NCBI GenBank assembly: GCA_026014495.1
Contig: JAOZIF010000042.1
Location: 1-33,787, forward strand
DNA: 33,787 nt
Reading direction: 5' to 3'
From: Candidatus Bathyarchaeum sp.
GTDB lineage: Archaea; Thermoproteota; Bathyarchaeia; Bathyarchaeales; Bathyarchaeaceae
Position 1 is the first letter of the stretch. Every line of letters starts with the position of its first letter. Shown piece after piece: positions 18,315-27,310 of this stretch. The notes beneath the pieces were generated by a model that was given only the letters and a program-made list of their open reading frames with translations, was not told the DNA's origin and ran no database searches. A program made the translations under genes and the position numbers.

Positions 18315-18548
18315 ATGAGTGAACCTGTAGAAACTCGGGTGAAAAATGCTCTTGAACAAGTAAGACCACAACTGCAAGCTGACGGCGGAGACCTAGAATA
18401 CGTCGGATTCGATAACGGCATCGTAAAAGTGAAACTTAAAGGCTCATGCAGCGGATGCCCAATGTCTGCAATGACTCTGCAATGGGGAGTTGAAAACTTC
18501 CTCAAAAAGCACATACCTGAAGTAAAAAAGGTAGAAGCAGTACAGTAA
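18315..18548 (+). CDS. NifU C-terminal-domain Fe-S scaffold protein
   Basis: VRPQLQADGGDLEYVGFDNGIVKVKLKGSCSGCPMSAMTLQWGVENFLKK (CSGCP motif). Confidence 0.93.
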   Translation: MSEPVETRVKNALEQVRPQLQADGGDLEYVGFDNGIVKVKLKGSCSGCPMSAMTLQWGVENFLKKHIPEVKKVEAVQ

Positions 18549-18654
18549 CCAATTCCCTTCAACTTTTTCCTTCAGTTTTTATTTCCTAATTTTGTTATTT
18601 ACGTCTTGTTTGCTTATTGCTGATGCTCAAGTTTTCTGAGCATTTTGGATGATA

Positions 18655-19194
18655 TTATTTCATCTTTTTTTGTTTCTTTAGTTCTTCTTCAATTTCTTCT
18701 ATAAAGCCAGAGACGTTAGGTAGTAACTTCAAGAGTTGGTTTATTGTTGTGCAGCTTTTTTGGTATGCCTCAAAGTTTTCCATCTCTTCCCTGTTGGCTT
18801 CCAATGTTTTCTTCATTTTTTCAAGTTCTAGAATTTGCTCATCCATGATGCTTTCTGTTCTCAAAAAGTAGCGAGGAGAAATGAAAGGCAGCTTCTCCAT
18901 TTTATAGCTGTGCTTGTGAGTACCCGGAACCATTTCTTTGGCGATGATGTTCATCTTTAGTAGTTGGCGCACCGATTTTGAGATAGTTCCTGCTGAGAAT
19001 CCTGTTAATTTCTGCAATTCTTGTTGAGTCAAATTTTTTCTGATGTAAAAATATGTCATGACCTTAGAAATGATTATGTGGCGTCCAGTGAATTCCAAAG
19101 CTTTTGCTGCAAAAAACTCTATTATTTCTTTTTCGATTTCTCTGATTTCTGGGGCGTATCCATGAGGGTCCTGTAGATTCTTGTCTGGGTTCAT
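18655..19194 (-). CDS. MarR/GbsR-type winged-helix regulator
   Basis: LTQQELQKLTGFSAGTISKSVRQLLKMNIIAKE plus C-terminal helix; start overlaps the stop of the upstream regulator (TAATG). Confidence 0.82.
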   Translation of the reverse strand: MNPDKNLQDPHGYAPEIREIEKEIIEFFAAKALEFTGRHIIISKVMTYFYIRKNLTQQELQKLTGFSAGTISKSVRQLLKMNIIAKEMVPGTHKHSYKMEKLPFISPRYFLRTESIMDEQILELEKMKKTLEANREEMENFEAYQKSCTTINQLLKLLPNVSGFIEEIEEELKKQKKMK

Positions 19195-19721
19195 TAGTTT
19201 TGTTCGCTCCCGTTTTTATCTGAGATTTGTGTTAACATTTTTTGTGTTGCTTTTTCTATTGCAGGAAAGATAGCATTCATTTTGTTGATGAACTCGTTTA
19301 TGTTTTGGTAGCCTTTTTTGTTTGAAATGTGTGGTTGGTCTAGTTTGGCTTTGATTTTGTTGAGGAATTCTTTTTGTTGAGCAAAATATTCGAAGATATT
19401 GGTTACTGAACGAGACCCTGGTTGTGTGATTGTTCCTTCGAGTTCGTAGTTGTATTCTCTTGTTTGTGGGTCTTGGGTTTTGTGGATTATGCCCATCTTT
19501 TCTAGGGATTGAAGAATGTTTGAGATTGTTCCCATGCTGTAGCCTGTGTGTTCTCGTAATTGTTTTTGGGTGATTTTTTTGTGGATGTAGGTGAGTGCGG
19601 TGATTTTGGAGTGTTTTGGTGTTCGTCCTTTGAGGTAACTTAGGCTTGTTAGTGTGTCGACAAGTTTGTTTTCTATTTCTTTGAGTGTTTGTTCGGCGGT
19701 TTGGGTGTTATTGGGTTTCAT
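19194..19721 (-). CDS. MarR/GbsR-type winged-helix regulator (paralogue of 18655-19194)
   Basis: ITQKQLREHTGYSMGTISNILQSLEKMGIIHKTQDPQTREYNYELEG; similar layout to the adjacent regulator. Confidence 0.82.
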   Translation of the reverse strand: MKPNNTQTAEQTLKEIENKLVDTLTSLSYLKGRTPKHSKITALTYIHKKITQKQLREHTGYSMGTISNILQSLEKMGIIHKTQDPQTREYNYELEGTITQPGSRSVTNIFEYFAQQKEFLNKIKAKLDQPHISNKKGYQNINEFINKMNAIFPAIEKATQKMLTQISDKNGSEQN

Positions 19722-19757
19722 TATGTTTGCTAGTTTGTTTGTGGTTGATATAAACGT

Positions 19758-19783
19758 TTTTCATTTTTCGTGAATTTTGAAAA
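19758..19783. promoter_or_regulatory. 26-bp inverted-repeat operator 1: TTTTCA-N3-TTC-N2-GAA-N3-TGAAAA
   Basis: Symmetric sequence between the divergent TATA-like elements. Confidence 0.7.
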
Positions 19784-19785
19784 GC

Positions 19786-19793
19786 TTTAAATA
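19786..19793 (+). promoter_or_regulatory. TATA box of the ABC transporter operon (TTTAAATA)
   Basis: A/T-rich box about 60 nt upstream of ATG 19854, purine-rich BRE-like GAAAAGC upstream. Confidence 0.6.
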
Positions 19794-19815
19794 TTTGTCA
19801 CTACCAATAACACAC

Positions 19816-19841
19816 GTTTCAATATTCATGAAATTTGAAAC
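19816..19841. promoter_or_regulatory. 26-bp inverted-repeat operator 2: GTTTCA-N3-TTC-AT-GAA-N3-TGAAAC
   Basis: Same architecture as 19758-19783; lies about where transcription should begin downstream of the TATA box. Confidence 0.72.
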
Positions 19842-19853
19842 AGGTGGAAATAA

Positions 19854-20804
19854 ATGACAACACCTCAAACAATCAAAACAACCGCCCTCACCAAATACTA
19901 CGGCAAACACATCGGCATAACAAACCTCAATTTACAAGTCAACCAAGGAGAAATCTTCGGCTTTCTAGGACCAAACGGCGCAGGAAAAACCACAACCATC
20001 AGACTACTACTCAACATGATACGCCCCACATCAGGAAAAGCCACAATCTTCGGATACGACACCCAACTAGATTCACAACAAATCCACAACCAAATAGCAT
20101 ATCTGCCTGGAGAAATGGGATTCCCAAAAAACTGGACCTCACAAAGAATCCTAGAATACATGTTCAAATTATACAACCGAAAAATCAACTGGAAATCAGT
20201 CAAAGAACTTGCACAACAACTGAACCTTGACATGGACAAAAAAGTTCAGGAACTCTCAAAAGGCAACAAACAAAAAATCGGCATAATCTTAACTCTAGTT
20301 CCAGACGTGGACCTTCTTATCTTGGATGAACCCACTTCCGGTTTAGACCCACTAATTAAAAACGAATTTTACAAGCTATTAGCCAAAAAACAACTAGAAT
20401 CAAACTGCACAGTATTTCTTAGCTCCCACCAGCTAGAGGAAGTAGAAAAAGTTGCTCATCGTGTAGGCATCATTAACAGAGGTTCTTTGGTTGAAGTGGC
20501 AACTCTATCGCATCTAAAAGACCTTGCATTTAAGCATGTTGAAGTGCAGCTAGTTTCTTCAGAAGACACAAAGAAGCTTCCAGTACAGTTAACAAAGGCT
20601 GTCAAGAATCTGACTGTGCAAAATTCTAGTCTTGCTTTCTTGTGTACCCGAAACAATCTTGATGCTGTATTGTCGTGGCTACAGAGTGTTCCCTACAGTG
20701 ACGTGAACATCAGAAACTCGACACTAGAAGACATCTTCCTTGAATATTACCAAGTGTCGCCCTATGAAAACCATCCCAATAACAAAAAACAGGAGGCATC
20801 CTAA
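19854..20804 (+). CDS. ABC transporter ATP-binding protein
   Basis: Walker A GPNGAGKTTTIR, signature LSKGNKQKIGI, Walker B LLILDEPTSGLDP, H-loop LSSHQLEE. Confidence 0.95.
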   Translation: MTTPQTIKTTALTKYYGKHIGITNLNLQVNQGEIFGFLGPNGAGKTTTIRLLLNMIRPTSGKATIFGYDTQLDSQQIHNQIAYLPGEMGFPKNWTSQRILEYMFKLYNRKINWKSVKELAQQLNLDMDKKVQELSKGNKQKIGIILTLVPDVDLLILDEPTSGLDPLIKNEFYKLLAKKQLESNCTVFLSSHQLEEVEKVAHRVGIINRGSLVEVATLSHLKDLAFKHVEVQLVSSEDTKKLPVQLTKAVKNLTVQNSSLAFLCTRNNLDAVLSWLQSVPYSDVNIRNSTLEDIFLEYYQVSPYENHPNNKKQEAS

Positions 20805-20806
20805 AG

Positions 20807-21631
20807 ATGTGGAAGTCATTTATCATCACAAAAGAAGACGTTTTCGACAAAAAATTGTCCATTCTAGGAGTTGGCATTCTCGTCGGTTTGATGGGATTGT
20901 ATATAATTAATATGTTCAACTCGTTGGACATCAGTCAACTGGAAGACTACATAAACAGCCTACCCGAATCCATGCTTGCACTGTTAGGCGGAGAACTCGA
21001 CATAACCAATCCATACTCTCTACTTAGCTCGTACATCTATTCTTTCATGTGGCTGTACTGTGGCATTTATCTTGTTTACGTTGCAAGCAGTCTATTACCA
21101 CAAGACGTAGAAAACCACACAATCGACTTAACTCTTTCAAAACCTGTATCCCGAGAAGAATACCTGCTCGGAAAAATATCATTCATTTACGTGTTCATTA
21201 TAGGCCTGATGGCAATCATCACCGTGTTTGTAGCATTAGGCATGGTTTCGTCAGACCTTTTCATCCAAGAAGGCCTATACTGGGACCGTGTAGCTGTTGT
21301 GTTCTTGATAACAACACTGCATCTTGGAACCTTAGTGATGACCGCAGTTTTTGCTTCAACCATCTTTCTTGACGCCAAAAAAACCACATTAGCAGCGGTA
21401 ATTGTGATGTTTATCATGTTCTTTATCGGTGACTTCTCGCCAGTAATGAGTCCCGACATCGGCAAAACTATGCAGTATTTCTCAACGTGGTTCTACTACG
21501 ACACTGCGCAACTTTTTGGAGCAGGAAACTATGCAAACCTTGGACTCGACGTGCTTGTGTTAGGTGCAATCAATGTAGCATTGGTTATTGGAAGCTTGAT
21601 TGTGTTCCGAAAACGGGACATCCCCGTTTAA
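20807..21631 (+). CDS. ABC-2-type transporter permease
   Basis: About 6 TM helices; ENHTIDLTLSKPVSREEYLLGKI typical of ABC-2 permeases; directly downstream of the ATPase. Confidence 0.88.
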   Translation: MWKSFIITKEDVFDKKLSILGVGILVGLMGLYIINMFNSLDISQLEDYINSLPESMLALLGGELDITNPYSLLSSYIYSFMWLYCGIYLVYVASSLLPQDVENHTIDLTLSKPVSREEYLLGKISFIYVFIIGLMAIITVFVALGMVSSDLFIQEGLYWDRVAVVFLITTLHLGTLVMTAVFASTIFLDAKKTTLAAVIVMFIMFFIGDFSPVMSPDIGKTMQYFSTWFYYDTAQLFGAGNYANLGLDVLVLGAINVALVIGSLIVFRKRDIPV

Positions 21632-21711
21632 TTTCCCCCATTTCTTTGTTAAGCTGCAAAAAAGATGGTAAGAACTAAAAACTATCCACACCACTATTTT
21701 GTAGATTAACC

Positions 21712-22245
21712 ATGAGCACCAAAATCAACAACACAGTAATAGAGCTTGTTCAGGGAGACATAACCCAGCAAACCACAGACGCCATAGTTAACGCTGCAAA
21801 CGCTGCACTGCAGTTAGGCGGCGGGGTCGCAGGAGCAATCAGAAGACATGGCGGACCTGCAATTCAAGAAGAATGCAACAAGATAGGTGGCACCCGTGTG
21901 GGAGGGGCAGTTATAACAACTGGCGGAAACTTGGCGGCTAAACATGTGATTCATGCTGTGGGTCCAATACATGGGGACGATCATGAGGATGAAAAACTCA
22001 AGGATGCAACTTTGAACTCTTTAAAGTTGGCTGACAAGAACCGCTTGAGCACTATCGTTTTTCCTGCAATAAGCACTGGAATCTTTGGTTTTCCAAAAGA
22101 CCGATGTGCAACGATTATGCTTTCAACGGTAATCGCGTATCTGGAAGGTCCAACAGGGCTGGAGCGGGTGGTTTTTTGTCTTTACGATAAAGAAACCCTA
22201 AATATTTTTGAGGATGCTCTTAGGTCTTTGACTCACAACCGCTGA
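21712..22245 (+). CDS. Macro domain protein (ADP-ribose/O-acetyl-ADP-ribose binding or hydrolase)
   Basis: LVQGDITQQTTDAIVNAANAALQLGGGVAGAIRRHGG, FPAISTGIFGFPKDRCA. Confidence 0.95.
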   Translation: MSTKINNTVIELVQGDITQQTTDAIVNAANAALQLGGGVAGAIRRHGGPAIQEECNKIGGTRVGGAVITTGGNLAAKHVIHAVGPIHGDDHEDEKLKDATLNSLKLADKNRLSTIVFPAISTGIFGFPKDRCATIMLSTVIAYLEGPTGLERVVFCLYDKETLNIFEDALRSLTHNR

Positions 22246-22250
22246 ACTGT

Positions 22251-24926
22251 TTACTCCTTTAGGTTGAGTGTTGCTTTTGTTACGTCTTGTGAGTGTTCGA
22301 TACTGAATCCCATCCTCTTTACGAGGCTAATAGCTCTGTGGTTGTCGGGTAGCATGAATGCGTAAACTGTTTCCAGTTGCTTGTCTTTGCAGATTTCTAT
22401 CATGTAATCCACCATCTTGGAGCCTAAGCCTAGTCCCTGCCAAGGGTCTGCGACAATGAATGCTATTTCACCAGTTTTTCCGTCAGGTTCGATGATTAGC
22501 CTTACAACACCCAAAATGTGTCGTTGTTCTTTTTCTTTTAGTTCTGCAACTATGCCTATTTCTCTGTCGTAATCAATGTTGGAGTAGCGAACCCTCACTT
22601 CATGTGGTGTGTCTTTGATTATCTGAAAGAACCTGTAGCGTATGGACTGTTCTGAAAAGTTTTTGAACATTTCAAGCCACAGCGGCTCATCCTCAGGCTT
22701 TATAGGCCTTAACAGGACACTTCTGCCGTCACGCATCTTCCATGCGATTTCATACTTTTTTGGGTACGGGCTTATCACTAAATGTTCATGGGGCTCAAAT
22801 TTTGTTGAAGCATGAGCTTTGTCGATTACTATTTTGGCGTCAAGAGCTAATGCATCGTTTTGGTTGACTAACAATGGGTTGATGTCTACCTGTTTTATTT
22901 GCGGAAAATCAACAAGCAACTGAGAAAGCCGCACCACGATCTCTTCTAGCGGCTTAAGGTTTGCTGGTGACAAGTTTTTGTAGCCTCTTGCTTCTTCAAT
23001 TATTCTTCTAGCCAAGGCCTGATTTAGAGGAGGAATACCCACTGCGGCGTCATCAAAAACTTCGTCGCCATTGTTCATTCCAAACAGTATTATTGGACCA
23101 AACAGCGAGTCCGTTTTTGCTCCTAGCCTCATTTTGTATCCTTGTTTTTTGTTCATGGGCTGAATTGAGACTCCGAGAATTGTTGCTTCTGGTTTTTGCT
23201 CTTTAATCTGTTTCATAGCTTTGCGGTATGCTTCTCGCAGTTCAATATCCGATTTGATGCCAACCCTTATTGCTTCAGTGTCTGATTTAGGGTCAATTTG
23301 TGGTGAAAGAATCTTTAAAATCAGCGGATAGCCGATACTGGATGCTACAAAAACTGCTTGGTCTTCTGTTTCTGCAGTTAATGTTTGTATGACTGGAATC
23401 TTGTAGTTTTCCAGAATCTGTTTCGATTCTATTTCAGTTAGGGTTTCCCTGTTTTCTTTTGCAGCTTCCCTGATTACCACAGTTATGGGACGTTTAGGAG
23501 GTGAACTGTCCACAGGCAACTCTTCAGGGGTCTGATACAGCAGTTCAAGGTTGCGTTTGTATTGATTCATGTACAGGTATGTCTTGATTGCCTGCTCTGG
23601 CGTAGAATATGTTGGAATACTGTTCTGGTTAAGAATCCTGTTTGCTTCTTCCACTTCTGCATAGCCCATAAATGACGTTAAAACTGGTTTACCAAACTCT
23701 TTTTTCTCACAAAGTTTGCTAACAGTTTTTGCGACCTCCACAGAGTCTGCCAGACCTTGAGGCGCATAAATTATCAGTAAACCGTCAACGTTTTTGTCGC
23801 TAAGACATACATTAATCGATGTTTCATATCTGTCAGTTTTTGCATCTCCTAAGATGTCGATTGGATTTGCTTTGCTACAGTGAGAAGGCAAAGTATCGTC
23901 TAATTTTTCGACAGAACTTGGGTCTAATTTGGCTAATTTTCCTCCTCCCGCTATAAGTGCATCCGCAGCCATGATTCCTGCGCCTCCTGTGTTTGTGATT
24001 ATGGCTAGGTTTGCTCCTCTTGGAAGCGGTTGGACTCCTAAAACTTCTGCACAGTTGAAGAGGTCGCCGATTTCTTCTACGCGAACTATTCCAACACGCT
24101 TAAACGCGGCTCCATATGCCACATCTTCACTTGCTTGTGCTCCAGTGTGAGCGGCTATTGCTTTGGCGGTTTCATCAAATTTTCCTGCCTTCACAACGAT
24201 TATTGGCTTTGTTCTGGCAAAGTGTCTTGCTGCGCTCATGAATTTTCTGGCGCTAGTTATTCCTTCAACATACATTAGTATGCTTCTGGTTTTGGGGTCG
24301 GTGCCAAAGTAGTCGATTAGGTCTCCGAAGTCAATGTCAATCATGGAGCCTACTGAAACAAAGTTGCTAAATCCGATGTTTTCGTGGGTTGCCCAGTCGA
24401 GAACTGCGGAGCCTAACGCGCCGCTCTGAGAAATGAATGCTATGTTTCCCTGTTTGGGGAGTTTGTTTGTGAATGTTGCGTTAAGGTTAATGCTTGGGCG
24501 AATTACTCCTAGGCAGTTTGGACCCACTATTCTCATGTTGTACTTTCTTTTTGTTTCAAGAATTTTGTTCTCTAATTCTTTGCCTTTTGGTCCTGCCTCT
24601 TTGAATCCTGCTGAAATAATTATAGCTCCAACTATTCCTGCTTTGCCGCACTGCTCAACTATGTCTGGAACTGTTTTAGCTGGGGTCGCAATAACCGCCA
24701 AGTCAACAGTTTCTGGGAGTTGCGCAACATTTTGATATGCTTTAAAACCCAAAATTTGTGTTTTATGAATGTTAACTGGGTACACTTTTGCTTGGTAACC
24801 CGCTTTGGTGAGGTTCTTCATTAAAGCATATCCAACAGAGCCTTCTTCATCGCTTGCCCCAACTACGGCGATGCTTTTAGGCTCAAAAATCTTTTCAAGG
24901 TTTAATGTAACCATTCTTAAGCACAC
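22251..24926 (-). CDS. ADP-forming acyl/acetyl-CoA synthetase (alpha-beta) fused to C-terminal GNAT acetyltransferase domain
   Basis: CoA-binding domain SIAVVGASDEEGSVG, GPNCLGVI, AAHTGAQASED (conserved HTG), ATP-grasp ILENYKIPVIQTLTA...YPLILKILSPQI, then GNAT GEIAFIVADPWQGLGLGSKMVDYMI. Confidence 0.93.
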   Translation of the reverse strand: MCLRMVTLNLEKIFEPKSIAVVGASDEEGSVGYALMKNLTKAGYQAKVYPVNIHKTQILGFKAYQNVAQLPETVDLAVIATPAKTVPDIVEQCGKAGIVGAIIISAGFKEAGPKGKELENKILETKRKYNMRIVGPNCLGVIRPSINLNATFTNKLPKQGNIAFISQSGALGSAVLDWATHENIGFSNFVSVGSMIDIDFGDLIDYFGTDPKTRSILMYVEGITSARKFMSAARHFARTKPIIVVKAGKFDETAKAIAAHTGAQASEDVAYGAAFKRVGIVRVEEIGDLFNCAEVLGVQPLPRGANLAIITNTGGAGIMAADALIAGGGKLAKLDPSSVEKLDDTLPSHCSKANPIDILGDAKTDRYETSINVCLSDKNVDGLLIIYAPQGLADSVEVAKTVSKLCEKKEFGKPVLTSFMGYAEVEEANRILNQNSIPTYSTPEQAIKTYLYMNQYKRNLELLYQTPEELPVDSSPPKRPITVVIREAAKENRETLTEIESKQILENYKIPVIQTLTAETEDQAVFVASSIGYPLILKILSPQIDPKSDTEAIRVGIKSDIELREAYRKAMKQIKEQKPEATILGVSIQPMNKKQGYKMRLGAKTDSLFGPIILFGMNNGDEVFDDAAVGIPPLNQALARRIIEEARGYKNLSPANLKPLEEIVVRLSQLLVDFPQIKQVDINPLLVNQNDALALDAKIVIDKAHASTKFEPHEHLVISPYPKKYEIAWKMRDGRSVLLRPIKPEDEPLWLEMFKNFSEQSIRYRFFQIIKDTPHEVRVRYSNIDYDREIGIVAELKEKEQRHILGVVRLIIEPDGKTGEIAFIVADPWQGLGLGSKMVDYMIEICKDKQLETVYAFMLPDNHRAISLVKRMGFSIEHSQDVTKATLNLKE

Positions 24927-25078
24927 TCTTCTTTTGCTGGTTACCGCTTTTTAGTCAACAAAATACACTGTAAACTCTCATACTTATCCTCATCCATTAA
25001 CCCTCTGCGTTATTAAACGGAAAAAAACGGATTAAACGTAAAAAGAAGAACATTAAAGGTTTAAAAGCGAATGAAAAA

Positions 25079-25086
25079 CTTAAATA
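25079..25086 (+). promoter_or_regulatory. TATA box of the histone gene (CTTAAATA)
   Basis: BRE/TATA-like GAAAAACTTAAATA about 40 nt upstream of ATG 25125. Confidence 0.55.
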
Positions 25087-25124
25087 CTGCCTTAAATAAA
25101 AAAGAGGCTACGAAGGGGTTTGTT

Positions 25125-25346
25125 ATGAAGAATCCAGAATTATCTGTAGCTCCAATGCACCGAATCTGCAAGAAAGCAGGAGCAAGCAGAGTAAGCGAGG
25201 CAGCTGCGAAAGCACTGGCAAAAGAGCTTGATGACATAGGAGTCAAAATAGCCAAAGAAGCTATTGATTATGCTATGCATGCTGGAAGAAAAACCGTTAA
25301 AGCAGAAGACATCGAGATAGCCTCACGAAAAGTCTTAGAAAAATAA
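25125..25346 (+). CDS. Archaeal histone
   Basis: [69 protein letters not shown]-track start at 25071 is over-extended, SD-like GAAGGGG precedes ATG 25125. Confidence 0.93.
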   Translation: MKNPELSVAPMHRICKKAGASRVSEAAAKALAKELDDIGVKIAKEAIDYAMHAGRKTVKAEDIEIASRKVLEK

Positions 25347-25370
25347 ACAGACTTGCCTACCTTTTTTCCT

Positions 25371-25391
25371 AGAGGCACAAATTTTGCCTCT
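25371..25391 (+). terminator. Hairpin AGAGGCA-CAAATTT-TGCCTCT downstream of histone gene
   Basis: Perfect 7-bp arms, 7-nt loop, between histone stop and thermosome promoter. Confidence 0.5.
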
Positions 25392-25410
25392 CTATTTAGT
25401 TAGTGAAAAA

Positions 25411-25418
25411 CTTTATAT
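25411..25418 (+). promoter_or_regulatory. TATA box of thermosome gene (CTTTATAT)
   Basis: GAAAAACTTTATATTC about 60 nt upstream of ATG 25473. Confidence 0.55.
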
Positions 25419-25472
25419 TCTCTGCCGAAATTGCAGTAGCTAGAATTCACTCGTAAAACAGGAAGGATTTGT

Positions 25473-27107
25473 ATGGCATATTTAACTACACAAGGCGGAC
25501 AACCCGTTCTTATTCTTAAAGAAGGAACCTCACGCAAACGTGGAAAGGAAGCTCAAACAAATAACATTATGGCTGCAAAAGTCATAGCCGAAGTTTTGAG
25601 GACCACTCTGGGACCTCGTGGCATGGATAAAATGCTCATTGATGGTTTAGGTGACATAACCATAACCAACGATGGAGCATCAATACTTGACGAGATTGAC
25701 GTTCAGCATCCAGCTGCAAAAATGATGGTGGAAATAGCAAAAACCCAAGACGATATGGTTGGTGATGGAACCACTACCTCTGTAATCTTGGCTGGAGAGC
25801 TTTTGCGAAAAGCAGAAGAACTGCTAAACCAAAACATTCACCCAACAGTTATTGTGAAAGGATACCGAAAAGCTGTTGAAAAAGCTGTGGATGCTTTAGG
25901 CAAATTGGCGATAACAGTTGACATTGATGACCGTGAAACCCTAAAGAAAGTTTCCATGACTTCCATGGGAAGCAAAGCAGTAGGTAATGCTCGAAGTCAC
26001 TTGTCTGACATCACTATTGATGCGGTTAAACTGATAGCTGAGAAACGTGGCGATAAGACTATCGCAGATATTGATAATATTCAGCGTGTTAAGAAAGTTG
26101 GAAAGAGCCTATTTGATACTGAGCTTATCAAAGGCATAATCATCGACAAAGAGATTGTTCATGCAGGTATGCCCAAGCGTGTTGAAAATGCAAAGATTGC
26201 TCTGCTTGATTCTCCTCTAGAAGTGGAGAAGACCGAGTTTTCAGCTGAAATTAGAATACGTGATCCTACGCAGATGCAAGCTTTCTTAGATAAAGAGACC
26301 AGTATGCTCAAGGGTATGGTTTCAAAGGTTAAAGCTTCAGGTGCAACTGTTCTTTTCTGCCAGAAAGGTGTTGACGATATGGCTCAACATTTCCTAGCAA
26401 AGGAAGGAGTTATTGTTGCGCGAAGAGTTAAGCAATCAGACATGGAGAAACTAGCTCGAGCCACTGGAGGAAAGGTCATCACAAAATTGGATGACTTGAA
26501 GAGTGCAGACTTAGGTGAAGCAGGAATCGTTGAAGAGCGTAAGGTTGGAGACGATAAGATGGTCTTTGTAGAAAAATGCAAAGAACCCCGCTCAGTTGCG
26601 ATTCTCATTCGTGCTGGTCTAGAAAGAATGGTTGATGAAGCAGACCGGGCAATGAACGATGCTTTGTCAGTTGTTGCTGATGTAGTTAAAGATAACATGA
26701 TTGTTGCTGGTGGCGGTGCCACAGAAGCTGAAATTGCGAAAGTTCTTCGTGGCTTTGCTACAAAGGTTGGCGGCAGGGAGCAGCTTGCAATAGAAGCATT
26801 TGCTGATTCGCTGGAAGTTGTTCCTAAAACTTTGGCTGAAAACGCTGGTTTAGAATCAATTGATATTCTTGTTGGGTTGAGGGCTGCTCACGAAAAGAAG
26901 AACGGTCACTTGATGGGCGTTGATGTTTTCAAGGGAGAAATCGTTAACAGCTACGAGAGTGGAGTCATTGAGCCCTTGAAAGTTAAGGAGCAGGCAATGA
27001 AGTCAGCCGCGGAAGTTTCTTCCATGATATTGAGAATTGACGACGTGATTGCTTCGACTAAACCCAAAGAAGGGGCTCCTCCAGGCGGAATGCCTGAGGG
27101 CTACTAA
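25473..27107 (+). CDS. Thermosome subunit (group II chaperonin)
   Basis: [59 protein letters not shown]-terminal GGMPEGY. Confidence 0.97.
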   Translation: MAYLTTQGGQPVLILKEGTSRKRGKEAQTNNIMAAKVIAEVLRTTLGPRGMDKMLIDGLGDITITNDGASILDEIDVQHPAAKMMVEIAKTQDDMVGDGTTTSVILAGELLRKAEELLNQNIHPTVIVKGYRKAVEKAVDALGKLAITVDIDDRETLKKVSMTSMGSKAVGNARSHLSDITIDAVKLIAEKRGDKTIADIDNIQRVKKVGKSLFDTELIKGIIIDKEIVHAGMPKRVENAKIALLDSPLEVEKTEFSAEIRIRDPTQMQAFLDKETSMLKGMVSKVKASGATVLFCQKGVDDMAQHFLAKEGVIVARRVKQSDMEKLARATGGKVITKLDDLKSADLGEAGIVEERKVGDDKMVFVEKCKEPRSVAILIRAGLERMVDEADRAMNDALSVVADVVKDNMIVAGGGATEAEIAKVLRGFATKVGGREQLAIEAFADSLEVVPKTLAENAGLESIDILVGLRAAHEKKNGHLMGVDVFKGEIVNSYESGVIEPLKVKEQAMKSAAEVSSMILRIDDVIASTKPKEGAPPGGMPEGY

Positions 27108-27120
27108 AAGCCATAACTGG

Positions 27121-27162
27121 GATTTTTTTTCCCTTTTTTCTTTTTGTTTATTTTTTTCTTTC
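27121..27162 (+). terminator. Poly-T-rich terminator downstream of thermosome
   Basis: gatttttttttcccttttttctttttgtttatttttttctt just after the stop codon, typical archaeal oligo-T termination. Confidence 0.6.
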
Positions 27163-27310
27163 AGTCTTATTCTTTAGGCTTGTAGAAAAGTTAATCTGTT
27201 TTCTTGATTACATTCATTTTATCCATGTGCTGTTGGATAGATAACCTAAAACTAGGTTTACGAAGTTTAGAATTAATACACTAACAGTGTAGTGGCTGAG
27301 TGAAAAAACT

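Noticed and set aside
19561-19920. GT/AC skew switch as a replication origin
   Set aside because: The sign is opposite to a typical origin (G-rich to the left and C-rich to the right on the + strand), there is no origin-box cluster or Cdc6/Orc1 gene, and it is confined to about 1 kb; better explained by A/C-rich coding strands of two genes.
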